DNA of 64,000 bases from Rhizobium sp. BK313 (GTDB taxonomy: Bacteria > Pseudomonadota > Alphaproteobacteria > Rhizobiales > Rhizobiaceae), in the NCBI RefSeq assembly GCF_014193655.1, contig NZ_JACHZQ010000014.1, positions 1-64,000 of the forward strand, given 5' to 3'. The first letter of the stretch is position 1. Each line of letters begins with the position of its first letter. Below, piece by piece: positions 9,478-16,384 of the stretch. The position numbers were made by a program, and so were the translations under genes. The notes under the pieces were generated by a model. The model made no database searches, had not been told where the DNA came from, and was given only the letters and a program-made list of their open reading frames with translations.

Positions 9478-10286
9478 AGGCATTCCTCCAGCAAGGCGCG
9501 CAAATGCGCCGTCACCTGAATGAATTCCACCGTATCCCGCATGGCGAGCGAACGCGGATAGGGAAGATCGACCTTCATGAATTCCTTGACGCGACCAGGA
9601 TGTGCCTGAAGCATCAGGACGTGCTGGCCGAGGAAGGCCGCCTCTGGAATGGAGTGCGTGACGAAGACGATGGTCGTGCCGGTCTCCTGCCAGAGCTTCA
9701 GCAATTCCTCGTTCAGCTTGTCGCGCGTGATCTCGTCGAGTGCGCCGAAGGGCTCGTCCATCAGCAGGATGCGCGGCCGAGTGACCAGCGCCCGGGCGAT
9801 GGCGACTCGCTGGCGCATGCCGCCGGAGAGCTCATGCGGCAACGCATTTTCACGCCCCTTGAGACCGACCATCGCCAACAGCTCTGCCGGATCGGCAAAG
9901 TCGCCGGCCGCATGCTTACCGACTTCGATCGGCAGGCGGACATTGTCGATGACACTGCGCCAGGGCAATAGAGTGGCATCCTGGAACACGAAGGCGAAAT
10001 CGCGGCCTTCGCGAGCCTCGCGCGGCGAGCGACCGAGCACCGAGATCGAACCGCCGCTGATATGCACGAGATCGGCAATACAGCGCAGCAGCGTCGATTT
10101 TCCGCAGCCCGAAGGGCCGAGCATCGTTACGAACGCCCCTTCAGGAATATTCACCGACACGTTGGAAAGAGCGGTGATTTCGTTGTCTTTGTCGCCAAAG
10201 CGGATGTCCAGATTGGCAACGGATACGGCGAGCGGCGATCCGGCTGGTCGCGGATCGGGCCGTTTGATGATGGCGGCGGCAGTCAT
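9474..10286 (-). CDS. ABC transporter ATP-binding protein (SsuB/TauB type)
   Basis: A 270-residue nucleotide-binding subunit. Walker A is GPSGCGKSTLLRC, the Q-loop is in FVFQDATLLPW, the ABC signature is LSGGMRQRVAIARAL, and Walker B is RILLMDEPFGALDE followed by the switch histidine in VFVTHSIPEA. Sequence and length are typical for the nitrate/sulfonate/taurine uptake group. The gene lies 6 bases after the binding-protein gene and overlaps the permease gene. It powers import of the same unknown substrate. Confidence 0.93.
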   Translation of the reverse strand: MTAAAIIKRPDPRPAGSPLAVSVANLDIRFGDKDNEITALSNVSVNIPEGAFVTMLGPSGCGKSTLLRCIADLVHISGGSISVLGRSPREAREGRDFAFVFQDATLLPWRSVIDNVRLPIEVGKHAAGDFADPAELLAMVGLKGRENALPHELSGGMRQRVAIARALVTRPRILLMDEPFGALDEITRDKLNEELLKLWQETGTTIVFVTHSIPEAAFLGQHVLMLQAHPGRVKEFMKVDLPYPRSLAMRDTVEFIQVTAHLRALLEECL

Positions 10287-10292
10287 GGCCGT

Positions 10293-11327
10293 TCACCCGA
10301 CCTGCTTGCGGATATCGGCCGTCGCATCGAGAATCGCGAAGCTCGCGACATCGTCGACGGTCGGAACTGTCCCAGTGAACTGCTTGAGGTCGGCATAGGC
10401 CTTGATCTGCGCCGCCCAATTGTCCCTGTTCATCGCGCCCCAACCGAATTGCTTGGTCGTGTCGCCAAAGGAGAATTTCGCGATCGGCCCGACGGCTTGG
10501 AGTTCGCTCGCCTTGTCGAGGTTCGGATAGGTCTCGACCAGCATGTCGACGGCTTCTTCCGGATGGTCGCGAACATAGCCCCAGCCCTTGGCCGCTGCCG
10601 TGGTAAAGCGGACCAGCACATCGGCATGTTTGTCGAGCTGTTCGTCTGTGGTGTAGTAGACGTTGGCGTAGAGCTGCAGCCCCGCGTCCCAGAGCATCAT
10701 GTCGACGCGATCGTCACCCAGGACCGACAGGGCATTGGTGTTGGTGACCCAGCCGGTGACGGCATCGGCCTGACCGGTCAGGAGCTGGTTCATGTCGGAG
10801 CCCATATTGACCATCTTGACCTGATCCTCGGCAATGCCGTTTTTGGCAAGTAGCGCACGAAGAAGGATGAAGGCGGTCGGCTGTGTGGCGATCGTCTTGC
10901 CGATCATGTCTTTCGGTTCGCGGATCGGCGCCTTCTTCAGCGAAAAATAGGTGAAAGGATGTTTCTGGAAGCCGGCAAGAAAGGCTTTGACCGGAATGCC
11001 GGCAGACCGCGCCAGCATCACCGATGGGCTGGAAGAGATTTGTCCGAGCGTTGATTGCCCAGCAGCGACACCGGCCACACCATCGACATTCGGGCCGCCT
11101 GGAACGATCTCCAGCTCGACGCCCTGCTCCTTGAAGAAACCCTTCTTTTGAGCGGCGACTTCGCCGATCACGCCATTCGATACCAGCCAACCCAGTTGCA
11201 TTTTCACCTGGGCAACGTCCTGAGCAAGGCCGGCACGTACACCGATCAAGGTCTGCGCTGCGGCAAGGCCGCCCACGGTTGCGACATTGGACATGAAGCG
11301 ACGGCGGTTCATCATGAAATGAGACAT
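10293..11327 (-). CDS. ABC transporter substrate-binding protein (NMT1/THI5-like)
   Basis: A 344-residue periplasmic binding protein. Its N-terminus contains MNRRRFMSN followed by a hydrophobic stretch ending near GLAQDVAQ, a twin-arginine-like signal. The mature part opens with KMQLGWLVSNGVIGEVAAQKK, as in the NMT1/SsuA group that binds sulfonates, pyrimidine precursors, purine-related compounds or aromatic acids. ATG 11327 has AGGGGA at good spacing. It heads the operon that runs through the transporter, the FAD oxidoreductase, the CoA transferase and the crotonase, which suggests the ligand is a carboxylic acid. That is inference; the ligand pocket cannot be read from the sequence. Confidence 0.9.
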   Translation of the reverse strand: MSHFMMNRRRFMSNVATVGGLAAAQTLIGVRAGLAQDVAQVKMQLGWLVSNGVIGEVAAQKKGFFKEQGVELEIVPGGPNVDGVAGVAAGQSTLGQISSSPSVMLARSAGIPVKAFLAGFQKHPFTYFSLKKAPIREPKDMIGKTIATQPTAFILLRALLAKNGIAEDQVKMVNMGSDMNQLLTGQADAVTGWVTNTNALSVLGDDRVDMMLWDAGLQLYANVYYTTDEQLDKHADVLVRFTTAAAKGWGYVRDHPEEAVDMLVETYPNLDKASELQAVGPIAKFSFGDTTKQFGWGAMNRDNWAAQIKAYADLKQFTGTVPTVDDVASFAILDATADIRKQVG

Positions 11328-11590
11328 AATAGTTCCCCTATTTGTTCCCGCGGCCCGACTTTATCGTCGTGTACCGCAGCTCATTTGCCGAATGTCCAGG
11401 AGGATGAGGAATTTTTGCGTTCTAATAAAGAACAATTATTCGCTAAATGAATTGCCAAAAAGGCAACACTGGCGATGAGTGCTTGTTCCTGGGAGTACGA
11501 CAGCACTTGCCAGGAGAATACGAACGCCTCACCTGGCATCGTGTTGAAGGATAGCGGGGCGCCTGGCAATCATGCAAGGCACCAGCGGTG
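11328..11590. other. Intergenic leader with several hairpins, upstream of the NMT1-type transporter
   Basis: This 263-base gap separates the end of adenine deaminase from the binding-protein gene; no coding sequence is convincing. On the minus strand it holds GTTCT-N5-AGAAC (11419-11433), TTGCC-N5-GGCAA (11452-11466), and four copies of a CCTGG/CCAGG core between about 11488 and 11570. Two of these copies sit in longer stretches that can pair. The gap is the probable 5' leader of the transporter operon. A structured regulatory RNA is possible but not shown. Confidence 0.4.
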
Positions 11591-13390
11591 TCAGGCCGGC
11601 TCGAACAGCGGCGCGATTTCCATTTCCGGCACGAGCACCAGCCCTTTATCGGTGATGCGGATTTCCGGAATGACGGAGAGCGGGATCAAATTGAAACCCA
11701 TGTAGGCGATGGTGCAGCCGGCCTTCTCCCATTCGACCTTCAGCGCTTTCACCTCCTCGGCGACCTCGTGCACGCGCTTGTCGGAGAGCAGACCGGCGAT
11801 CGGCAACGGCACCATGGCCGTCACCTTGCCGTCCATGACAACGCAGACGCCACCCTGCTTGGCTTCGATCGCATCGAGCGCGATCTGCATGTCGGCCTCA
11901 TTGGTGCCGGCGACGATGATGTTGTGGCTGTCATGACCAACGGAGGAGGCCACAGCGCCCTTCTTCAGTCCGAAGCTGTTCAAAAGACCATGTGCGACAT
12001 TGCCGGCCGACTTGCCGTGGCGCTCGACCACCGTGACAAAGCAGAGGCCGTGACGATCGAAATGCGTCTGCCAGTCATTGGCCGGCTCGAGCTCGATGGT
12101 GACATGGCCGAGCGTGATGCCCGGCAGTTCCGTCTTGATCGTATGGGCGATGACAGGCCCGGTTGGCAAGTCCGGCGTGAGCTTCAAATTCTTCGGCAGT
12201 TTCACCGTATGATAGGCGGCTTCTGGATAACGATAGGGCTTCGAAAGTGCGGCATCGAGAACCGGCGTGATCTTGCGATCCTCGACCACCAGTTCACCGC
12301 CATACCAGGTACTGACCGGCTTCAGATCGTCTGTCAGCAGCACGAGGTCGGCGCGGCGCCCTCCACCGAGACCGCCGATTTCGTGTTCCATGCCGAAACG
12401 GGTCGCACCATGCAGAGAGCCCATTGCCCAGGCCTGTTCCGGTTTCATGCCGGCCTTAGCGGCTTCACGCGTCACCCAATCGAGACCGAAAAGCAGCAGG
12501 TCTTCGGCATCGCGGTCGTCGGTGCAGACGGCAATGCGCTTATGGGAGGCACCGAGCTCGGTGATGGTCTTGATCGCATGCGGCAGGCTGTGCCAGGGCG
12601 TCGTCGGCGGGCCGCCGCGCAGGAAGAGCCAGATGCCCGCCTCCAGCAGGTCGTCGGCGATGTCGCGATCGATCGCCTCATGCGTATCGGTCACGCCCGA
12701 AGCGGCATAGGCGGCAACGAATTCCCGGCCATAGACATGGCCCGATACCGGTCGCCCACGCTCCAGTGCCGCCGCCAGGATCGCGTGGCTGCGCTCGTCG
12801 CCCATCGCCACCTGCACGAAGTCCATTTTCTCGCCAAGCGCCAGGGCTTCGGGCCACTTATCGAACAGCGCCGCGATCTTCTCCGGCGTCAGGTCGCCGC
12901 CGGCTGTCTCGAGTTTCGGTGAGGTAGCCGGCACCGTGCTCGGCACGGTCAGGAAAATCGACAGCGGCGCATGACGAGCATCTTCCAGCATTGCCTCGAC
13001 GCCGGCGACATCCATGACATTGCCGATCTCGTGGCTATCGCAGAAGATCGTCGTCGTGCCGTTCAGAAGCGCGGCCTCAGCATAGGCGCAAGCGGTCACC
13101 ATGCTGGATTCGATATGGATATGCGGGTCGACGAGACCCGGCGCAATGATACCGCCCTTGGCGTCATAGAGTTTAGCGCCGCTGCCCCTGTAGCTGCCGG
13201 CCGGTTTGACGGCCGCAATGCGGCCGCCGGAAATCCAGATTTCCTTACCGGCTAGAATACGCTCGGAATAGGTCGAGAGCACGCGCGCGTCCTGAATCAC
13301 CAGATCGGGCTCCCGGCGGGCAGAGGCGACGTCGGCGAGCGTCCGCGTCATGCTGGACAGTGGCTTAACGGAAAAGCGTGTGAGCGTCAT
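11591..13390 (-). CDS. ade: Adenine deaminase
   Basis: A 599-residue amidohydrolase that converts adenine to hypoxanthine and ammonia. GLVDPHIHIESSM (about residues 95-107) carries the HxH metal ligands. FCDSHEIGNVMDVAGVEAM and AGHDSHNI-like residues (SVGHDSHNIIVAG, about 465-480) are specific for bacterial adenine deaminase rather than other amidohydrolases. Full length is as expected. It is the last gene of a leftward operon with the acylphosphatase-like, Rieske and GST genes and lies 12 bases after the GST gene. Opposite, in the divergent operon, is guanine deaminase, so the locus feeds adenine and guanine towards hypoxanthine and xanthine. Some rhizobial members also accept modified adenines. 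Confidence 0.93.
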   Translation of the reverse strand: MTLTRFSVKPLSSMTRTLADVASARREPDLVIQDARVLSTYSERILAGKEIWISGGRIAAVKPAGSYRGSGAKLYDAKGGIIAPGLVDPHIHIESSMVTACAYAEAALLNGTTTIFCDSHEIGNVMDVAGVEAMLEDARHAPLSIFLTVPSTVPATSPKLETAGGDLTPEKIAALFDKWPEALALGEKMDFVQVAMGDERSHAILAAALERGRPVSGHVYGREFVAAYAASGVTDTHEAIDRDIADDLLEAGIWLFLRGGPPTTPWHSLPHAIKTITELGASHKRIAVCTDDRDAEDLLLFGLDWVTREAAKAGMKPEQAWAMGSLHGATRFGMEHEIGGLGGGRRADLVLLTDDLKPVSTWYGGELVVEDRKITPVLDAALSKPYRYPEAAYHTVKLPKNLKLTPDLPTGPVIAHTIKTELPGITLGHVTIELEPANDWQTHFDRHGLCFVTVVERHGKSAGNVAHGLLNSFGLKKGAVASSVGHDSHNIIVAGTNEADMQIALDAIEAKQGGVCVVMDGKVTAMVPLPIAGLLSDKRVHEVAEEVKALKVEWEKAGCTIAYMGFNLIPLSVIPEIRITDKGLVLVPEMEIAPLFEPA

Positions 13391-13402
13391 CGGATATCCA
13401 CT

Positions 13403-14041
13403 TCAAAATCGATGATAATCGGGAATGCCAGGCATGGTGCGAAAGCCGTCGATGGCGCGGAAACGGCGCTGCCATCGGCGCAAGGCCGGATAGTCGTCAT
13501 GATCGATGCCATAATCACGGCTCAGCGCAAAGGACGGAAATAGCGTCAGGTCCGCGAGCGTCTGACCGTTGCCGACGAACCACTCGAAGCCATCGAAATG
13601 GCGAAGCGTCATGTGGTCGTCCATCACACGGAAAGCCTTACGAGCGCTGGCGCGCTGAGCAGCCTCATCGCCTGGCGTATCAAAGAGCGATTGCAGGCGC
13701 GCAGCGACAGCCGGAGCAAGTGCTGTCGCGGAAAAATGCAGCCACATCATCGTCAGACCGAAATTCGCCGCATCCTCCGGCAGCCAGCGTCGCGCCTGAT
13801 CATAAGCCTTAGCAAGGTAGGCGAGGATCGCCTCGCTGCCGCGCAACACAAGGTCGCCGTCGGTCAGCACCGGCATAGTGCCCAAGGGATTGAGCGCCAG
13901 CATAGCCGGCTTGGTTTCCTCCTTACCCGGAAACATGTCGACGGCTGAGGTTCTATGCGCCAGCCCAAGCATGGAGAGCAGCAGGCGAACGCGATAGCTT
14001 CCCTCGTCCATTTCGTAATTGTAGAGCGTGATCTCCGCCAT
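13403..14041 (-). CDS. Glutathione S-transferase family protein (NdmE-like candidate)
   Basis: A 212-residue GST-fold protein. The thioredoxin-like domain (about residues 1-80) has NPLGTMPVLTDGD with the cis-proline and RGSEAILAYLA that binds the gamma-glutamyl part of glutathione. The helical domain follows, with LADLTLFPSF as the conserved capping motif. ATG 14041 overlaps the stop of the Rieske gene as TGATG, so the two are coupled. A GST next to a Rieske protein in a purine operon recalls NdmE, the GST-like structural subunit of the NdmCDE 7-methylxanthine demethylase of Pseudomonas putida CBB5. That parallel is inference; an ordinary conjugating GST is the alternative. Confidence 0.85.
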   Translation of the reverse strand: MAEITLYNYEMDEGSYRVRLLLSMLGLAHRTSAVDMFPGKEETKPAMLALNPLGTMPVLTDGDLVLRGSEAILAYLAKAYDQARRWLPEDAANFGLTMMWLHFSATALAPAVAARLQSLFDTPGDEAAQRASARKAFRVMDDHMTLRHFDGFEWFVGNGQTLADLTLFPSFALSRDYGIDHDDYPALRRWQRRFRAIDGFRTMPGIPDYHRF

Positions 14042-14703
14042 CAAGCGACCTCTGCCATCTGTTCGAGGTTGAAACGAAGACCTTCAGCCCATTGCGCATA
14101 ATGCTTCTGCTTGGCCCCCGCATTGATCGCCGGTGAGCCAAGAATGACGATATGAACGGCTGTTTTCTTGGGCAAAATGACCTGAACCGCGATCAGCAAT
14201 CTGTCGTCCCCGGCCTGCAATATGCCGACATTCCCGACGAGATCGCTTATGCCCATCTTCGCGAGCACAGGATGGACATCACCTGCCCCACGCTCGATGT
14301 AAAGGCTGCGAACCGGCGTAGTTCCCATCACGGCGTCGATATCCGGCAACGATGCTTCCGAAGCGGTCGTCGCCCAGATGATCCCGTATTTTTCCGTAGT
14401 TGAATAGGTCGGCACCTTGATCGTCTGCGGCACCTCCAGCGTCGGATGCGCCGGAATGTAGCGGCATTGCCCCGCGGTATCGTACTGCCAACCGTGATAG
14501 AGGCAGGCGATATGGTCGCCGCGAACAAAGCCGAAGCTCATGCGCATGCCGCGATGCGGACAACGATCCTCCCAGACATGCGCGTTGCCGCTATTGTCAC
14601 GCCAGACGACGATCTCGCTGCCTTCGACCACTGCGCCCGCCGATGTCGCCGGCTCGATCGACGCCGACAGGGCGACAGGAACCCATCCCGCTTGCAATTT
14701 CAT
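14041..14703 (-). CDS. Rieske [2Fe-2S] protein, stand-alone electron-transfer half of a split oxygenase
   Basis: A 220-residue protein with a complete Rieske site: Cys 48-Pro-His 50 and, 16 residues later, Cys 67-Leu-Tyr-His 70 in CPHRGM and CLYHGW. This is the N-terminal half of a ring-hydroxylating oxygenase alpha subunit, WVPVALSASIEP at its start included. After about residue 115 there is no mononuclear-iron motif; instead a roughly 100-residue tail of unknown type follows. The divergent operon encodes the reverse case, an oxygenase with the iron site but no Rieske ligands (19988-20845). I infer that the two work together. It is coupled to the small upstream gene (ATGA) and the downstream GST gene (TGATG). 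Confidence 0.88.
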   Translation of the reverse strand: MKLQAGWVPVALSASIEPATSAGAVVEGSEIVVWRDNSGNAHVWEDRCPHRGMRMSFGFVRGDHIACLYHGWQYDTAGQCRYIPAHPTLEVPQTIKVPTYSTTEKYGIIWATTASEASLPDIDAVMGTTPVRSLYIERGAGDVHPVLAKMGISDLVGNVGILQAGDDRLLIAVQVILPKKTAVHIVILGSPAINAGAKQKHYAQWAEGLRFNLEQMAEVA

Positions 14704-14936
14704 ATGTCACTCCGCTCGATATCGAGGATAACGCAGTCATAAGGTCCGAGGCTGCAGGCCATTTCGAAGGCATCGACAAGATCGTTCTGACCCCTTACGG
14801 CAAGCGTCGCGGATCGCGCATCACAGGCCCCGACCTCGATGTCCAGATCCAGCCAGCGTGCACGGTGCTGGGCAAACTCGATGAAACTGTCGCACACCAT
14901 CCGCCCCCGAAAGACAAAACGCGCCGCCTCGATCAT
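14700..14936 (-). CDS. Small acylphosphatase-like protein without catalytic residues
   Basis: A 78-residue protein whose length and pattern fit the acylphosphatase fold. FVFRGRMVCDSFIEFAQHRA sits where VSGRVQGVGFR normally begins, VRGQNDLVDAFEMACSLGP matches the second helix and GP turn, and YDCVILDIE matches the last strand. The catalytic arginine of the VQGVGFR loop is absent, and so is the asparagine of the WVRN-type segment, so phosphatase activity is unlikely. It is the first gene of the leftward operon and overlaps the Rieske gene as ATGA, which strongly supports it being a real gene. Role unknown; a binding or assembly function for the split oxygenase is a guess. Confidence 0.65.
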   Translation of the reverse strand: MIEAARFVFRGRMVCDSFIEFAQHRARWLDLDIEVGACDARSATLAVRGQNDLVDAFEMACSLGPYDCVILDIERSDI

Positions 14937-15184
14937 GCCGCAGACATTCCGCTCGTTCTATCCCTGCCCAGCCTGCGCATCAAAAATGTCCACTTTGCAT
15001 AAAAAATAAACATGCTTCACTTTTAGGCATTCTAGCCGCGCTGCCTTTTGAAATTCAAGAGGCTTTGCAGCGCGGATCGATATCGACCGACAGGCATCGG
15101 ACAGATCACGCATGGCAACTGGCATAATTGTTGCGTCGATTGCATTCGGGCGCTGTTGGCGCACCTAATCAAAAGAGGGGTTCC
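14937..15184. promoter_or_regulatory. Divergent control region of the purine module, with a 9-bp inverted repeat
   Basis: The 248 bases between the two divergent operons must hold both promoters. The clearest element is CCGCGCTGC (15036-15044) repeated inverted as GCAGCGCGG (15067-15075), a perfect 9-bp dyad 40 bases across. Inside it is a second weak dyad, CTTTTGAA and TTCAAGAG. It could be a regulator-binding site or a hairpin in the leader of the rightward transcript. An AT-rich stretch (14995-15025) lies beside it. The rightward start at 15185 is preceded by AAGAGGGG. No regulator gene lies in the module, so the controlling protein is encoded elsewhere. Confidence 0.55.
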
Positions 15185-16306
15185 ATGATCGACTTGCGTT
15201 CGCTTTCCCGTCGCGGATTTCTAAATATGAGCGCTGCTGGGGCGGCGTCTTTGATGCTGCCGGCAGGTCTTGCCAGCCGGGCGTACGCCGCAGCCTCCTT
15301 TCCGACGATCAAGGAAGAGGATGCAGTTGTTGGCTTCGGGCATGTCGGCCCGATCTCGGACGAGGGCTGGACGTGGGCGCATCATCAGGGCCTGCTTGCT
15401 GTGAAGGCGGCTTACCCGAAGCTGAAGAAGATCCTCGAAGTTGAAAACATCCCTTATTCGGCCGACGCGACGCGCACCTATCGCCAGTTCGTCAGCGAAG
15501 GCGCCAATATCATCTTCGACACGTCCTCGAACGGCGATTTCCTGCATGCCGTCGTCAAGCAGGCGCCGGACGTCGCTTTCCTGGAATGCGACGGCCGCGT
15601 CAACATGGACAATCTCGGCTGGTATTACCTGGCGCATTGGTATCCGACCTATGTCATCGGCGTTGCGGCCGGCCACCTGTCGAAGTCCGGCAAGCTCGGC
15701 TATGTCGCCTCCTTCCCGGTCGCATCGGTCTTTGCCTCGACCAACGCCTTCCTGATGGGCGCCCGCTCCGTCAACCCCAATGCGACGCTGCAGACGATCG
15801 CAATCAATTCCTGGTTCGATCCGCAGGCGGCGACGCAGGCAGGCACCGCGCTCATCGACAACGGCTGCGACTTCCTATTCGGCATCATGGACGAAGCCGG
15901 CTACCTGCAGGTCGCCGAAAAGCGCGGCGTCTGGGCCGCCATGTGGAACACAGATATCCGTCGCTACGGCCCGAATTCCTATGTCTCCTCCGTCCTCATC
16001 GACTTCAACAAATTCTACGTTGATCAAGTCGGCAAGCGCCTCGCCGGCACCTGGACGCCGAGCGATACTCTGTTTGCCATGGGCTCCGGCGTCGACCGTG
16101 ACAAATGGGGCGAGAAGGTTCCGGCCGACGTCGCAGCCGCCGCCGATGCGGTGCGCGACAAGATCATTAGCGGCTGGTCGCCGTTTGCCGGCGAAATCAA
16201 GGATTCGACGGGCAAGGTTCGTGTCGCCGCCGGCCAGACGATGACGGACAACGACCTCTACAATTGGGATTGGTCGGTCGAGGGCGTCACCGGCCTGAGC
16301 GCCTGA
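15185..16306 (+). CDS. BMP family ABC transporter substrate-binding protein
   Basis: A 373-residue binding protein of the basic membrane protein (PnrA/Med) family, whose studied members bind nucleosides. The N-terminus LSRRGFLNMSAAG followed by a hydrophobic stretch is a twin-arginine signal; family features include VGFGHVGPISDEGWTWAHHQG and the GVAAGHLSKSGKLGYVASFP segment. I chose ATG 15185 with AAGAGGGG upstream; a TTG-started extension to 15128 has no family support. It heads the rightward operon with an ATPase, two permeases, an oxygenase and guanine deaminase, so the likely ligand is a purine base, nucleoside or modified purine. The gene is followed by a hairpin before the ATPase gene. 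Confidence 0.92.
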   Translation: MIDLRSLSRRGFLNMSAAGAASLMLPAGLASRAYAAASFPTIKEEDAVVGFGHVGPISDEGWTWAHHQGLLAVKAAYPKLKKILEVENIPYSADATRTYRQFVSEGANIIFDTSSNGDFLHAVVKQAPDVAFLECDGRVNMDNLGWYYLAHWYPTYVIGVAAGHLSKSGKLGYVASFPVASVFASTNAFLMGARSVNPNATLQTIAINSWFDPQAATQAGTALIDNGCDFLFGIMDEAGYLQVAEKRGVWAAMWNTDIRRYGPNSYVSSVLIDFNKFYVDQVGKRLAGTWTPSDTLFAMGSGVDRDKWGEKVPADVAAAADAVRDKIISGWSPFAGEIKDSTGKVRVAAGQTMTDNDLYNWDWSVEGVTGLSA

Positions 16307-16326
16307 GCGATACCGTCGCCAAACAG

Positions 16327-16355
16327 GAACCTGGCCGACACGTCCGGCCGGGTTC
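16327..16355 (+). promoter_or_regulatory. Intercistronic hairpin between binding-protein and ATPase genes
   Basis: GAACCTGGCCG (16327-16337) pairs with CGGCCGGGTTC (16345-16355) over 11 base pairs with one G-U pair and a 7-base loop. It sits 20 bases after the stop of the binding-protein gene and 29 before the ATPase start, with no T run. Such hairpins commonly stabilise the upstream binding-protein message so that it is made in excess over the membrane subunits; that role is inference here. Confidence 0.55.
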
Positions 16356-16384
16356 GCCCTTCATGACATCCTGGTGCCCTTTTG

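Noticed and set aside
11588..12922. 444-codon open frame on the plus strand
   Set aside because: Antisense to adenine deaminase, whose motifs are complete.
14937..15184. Purine riboswitch in front of the BMP-type transporter
   Set aside because: I could not find the conserved loop residues and three-way junction of the purine riboswitch, and that class is not typical of alphaproteobacteria. The inverted repeat seen there is a simple dyad.
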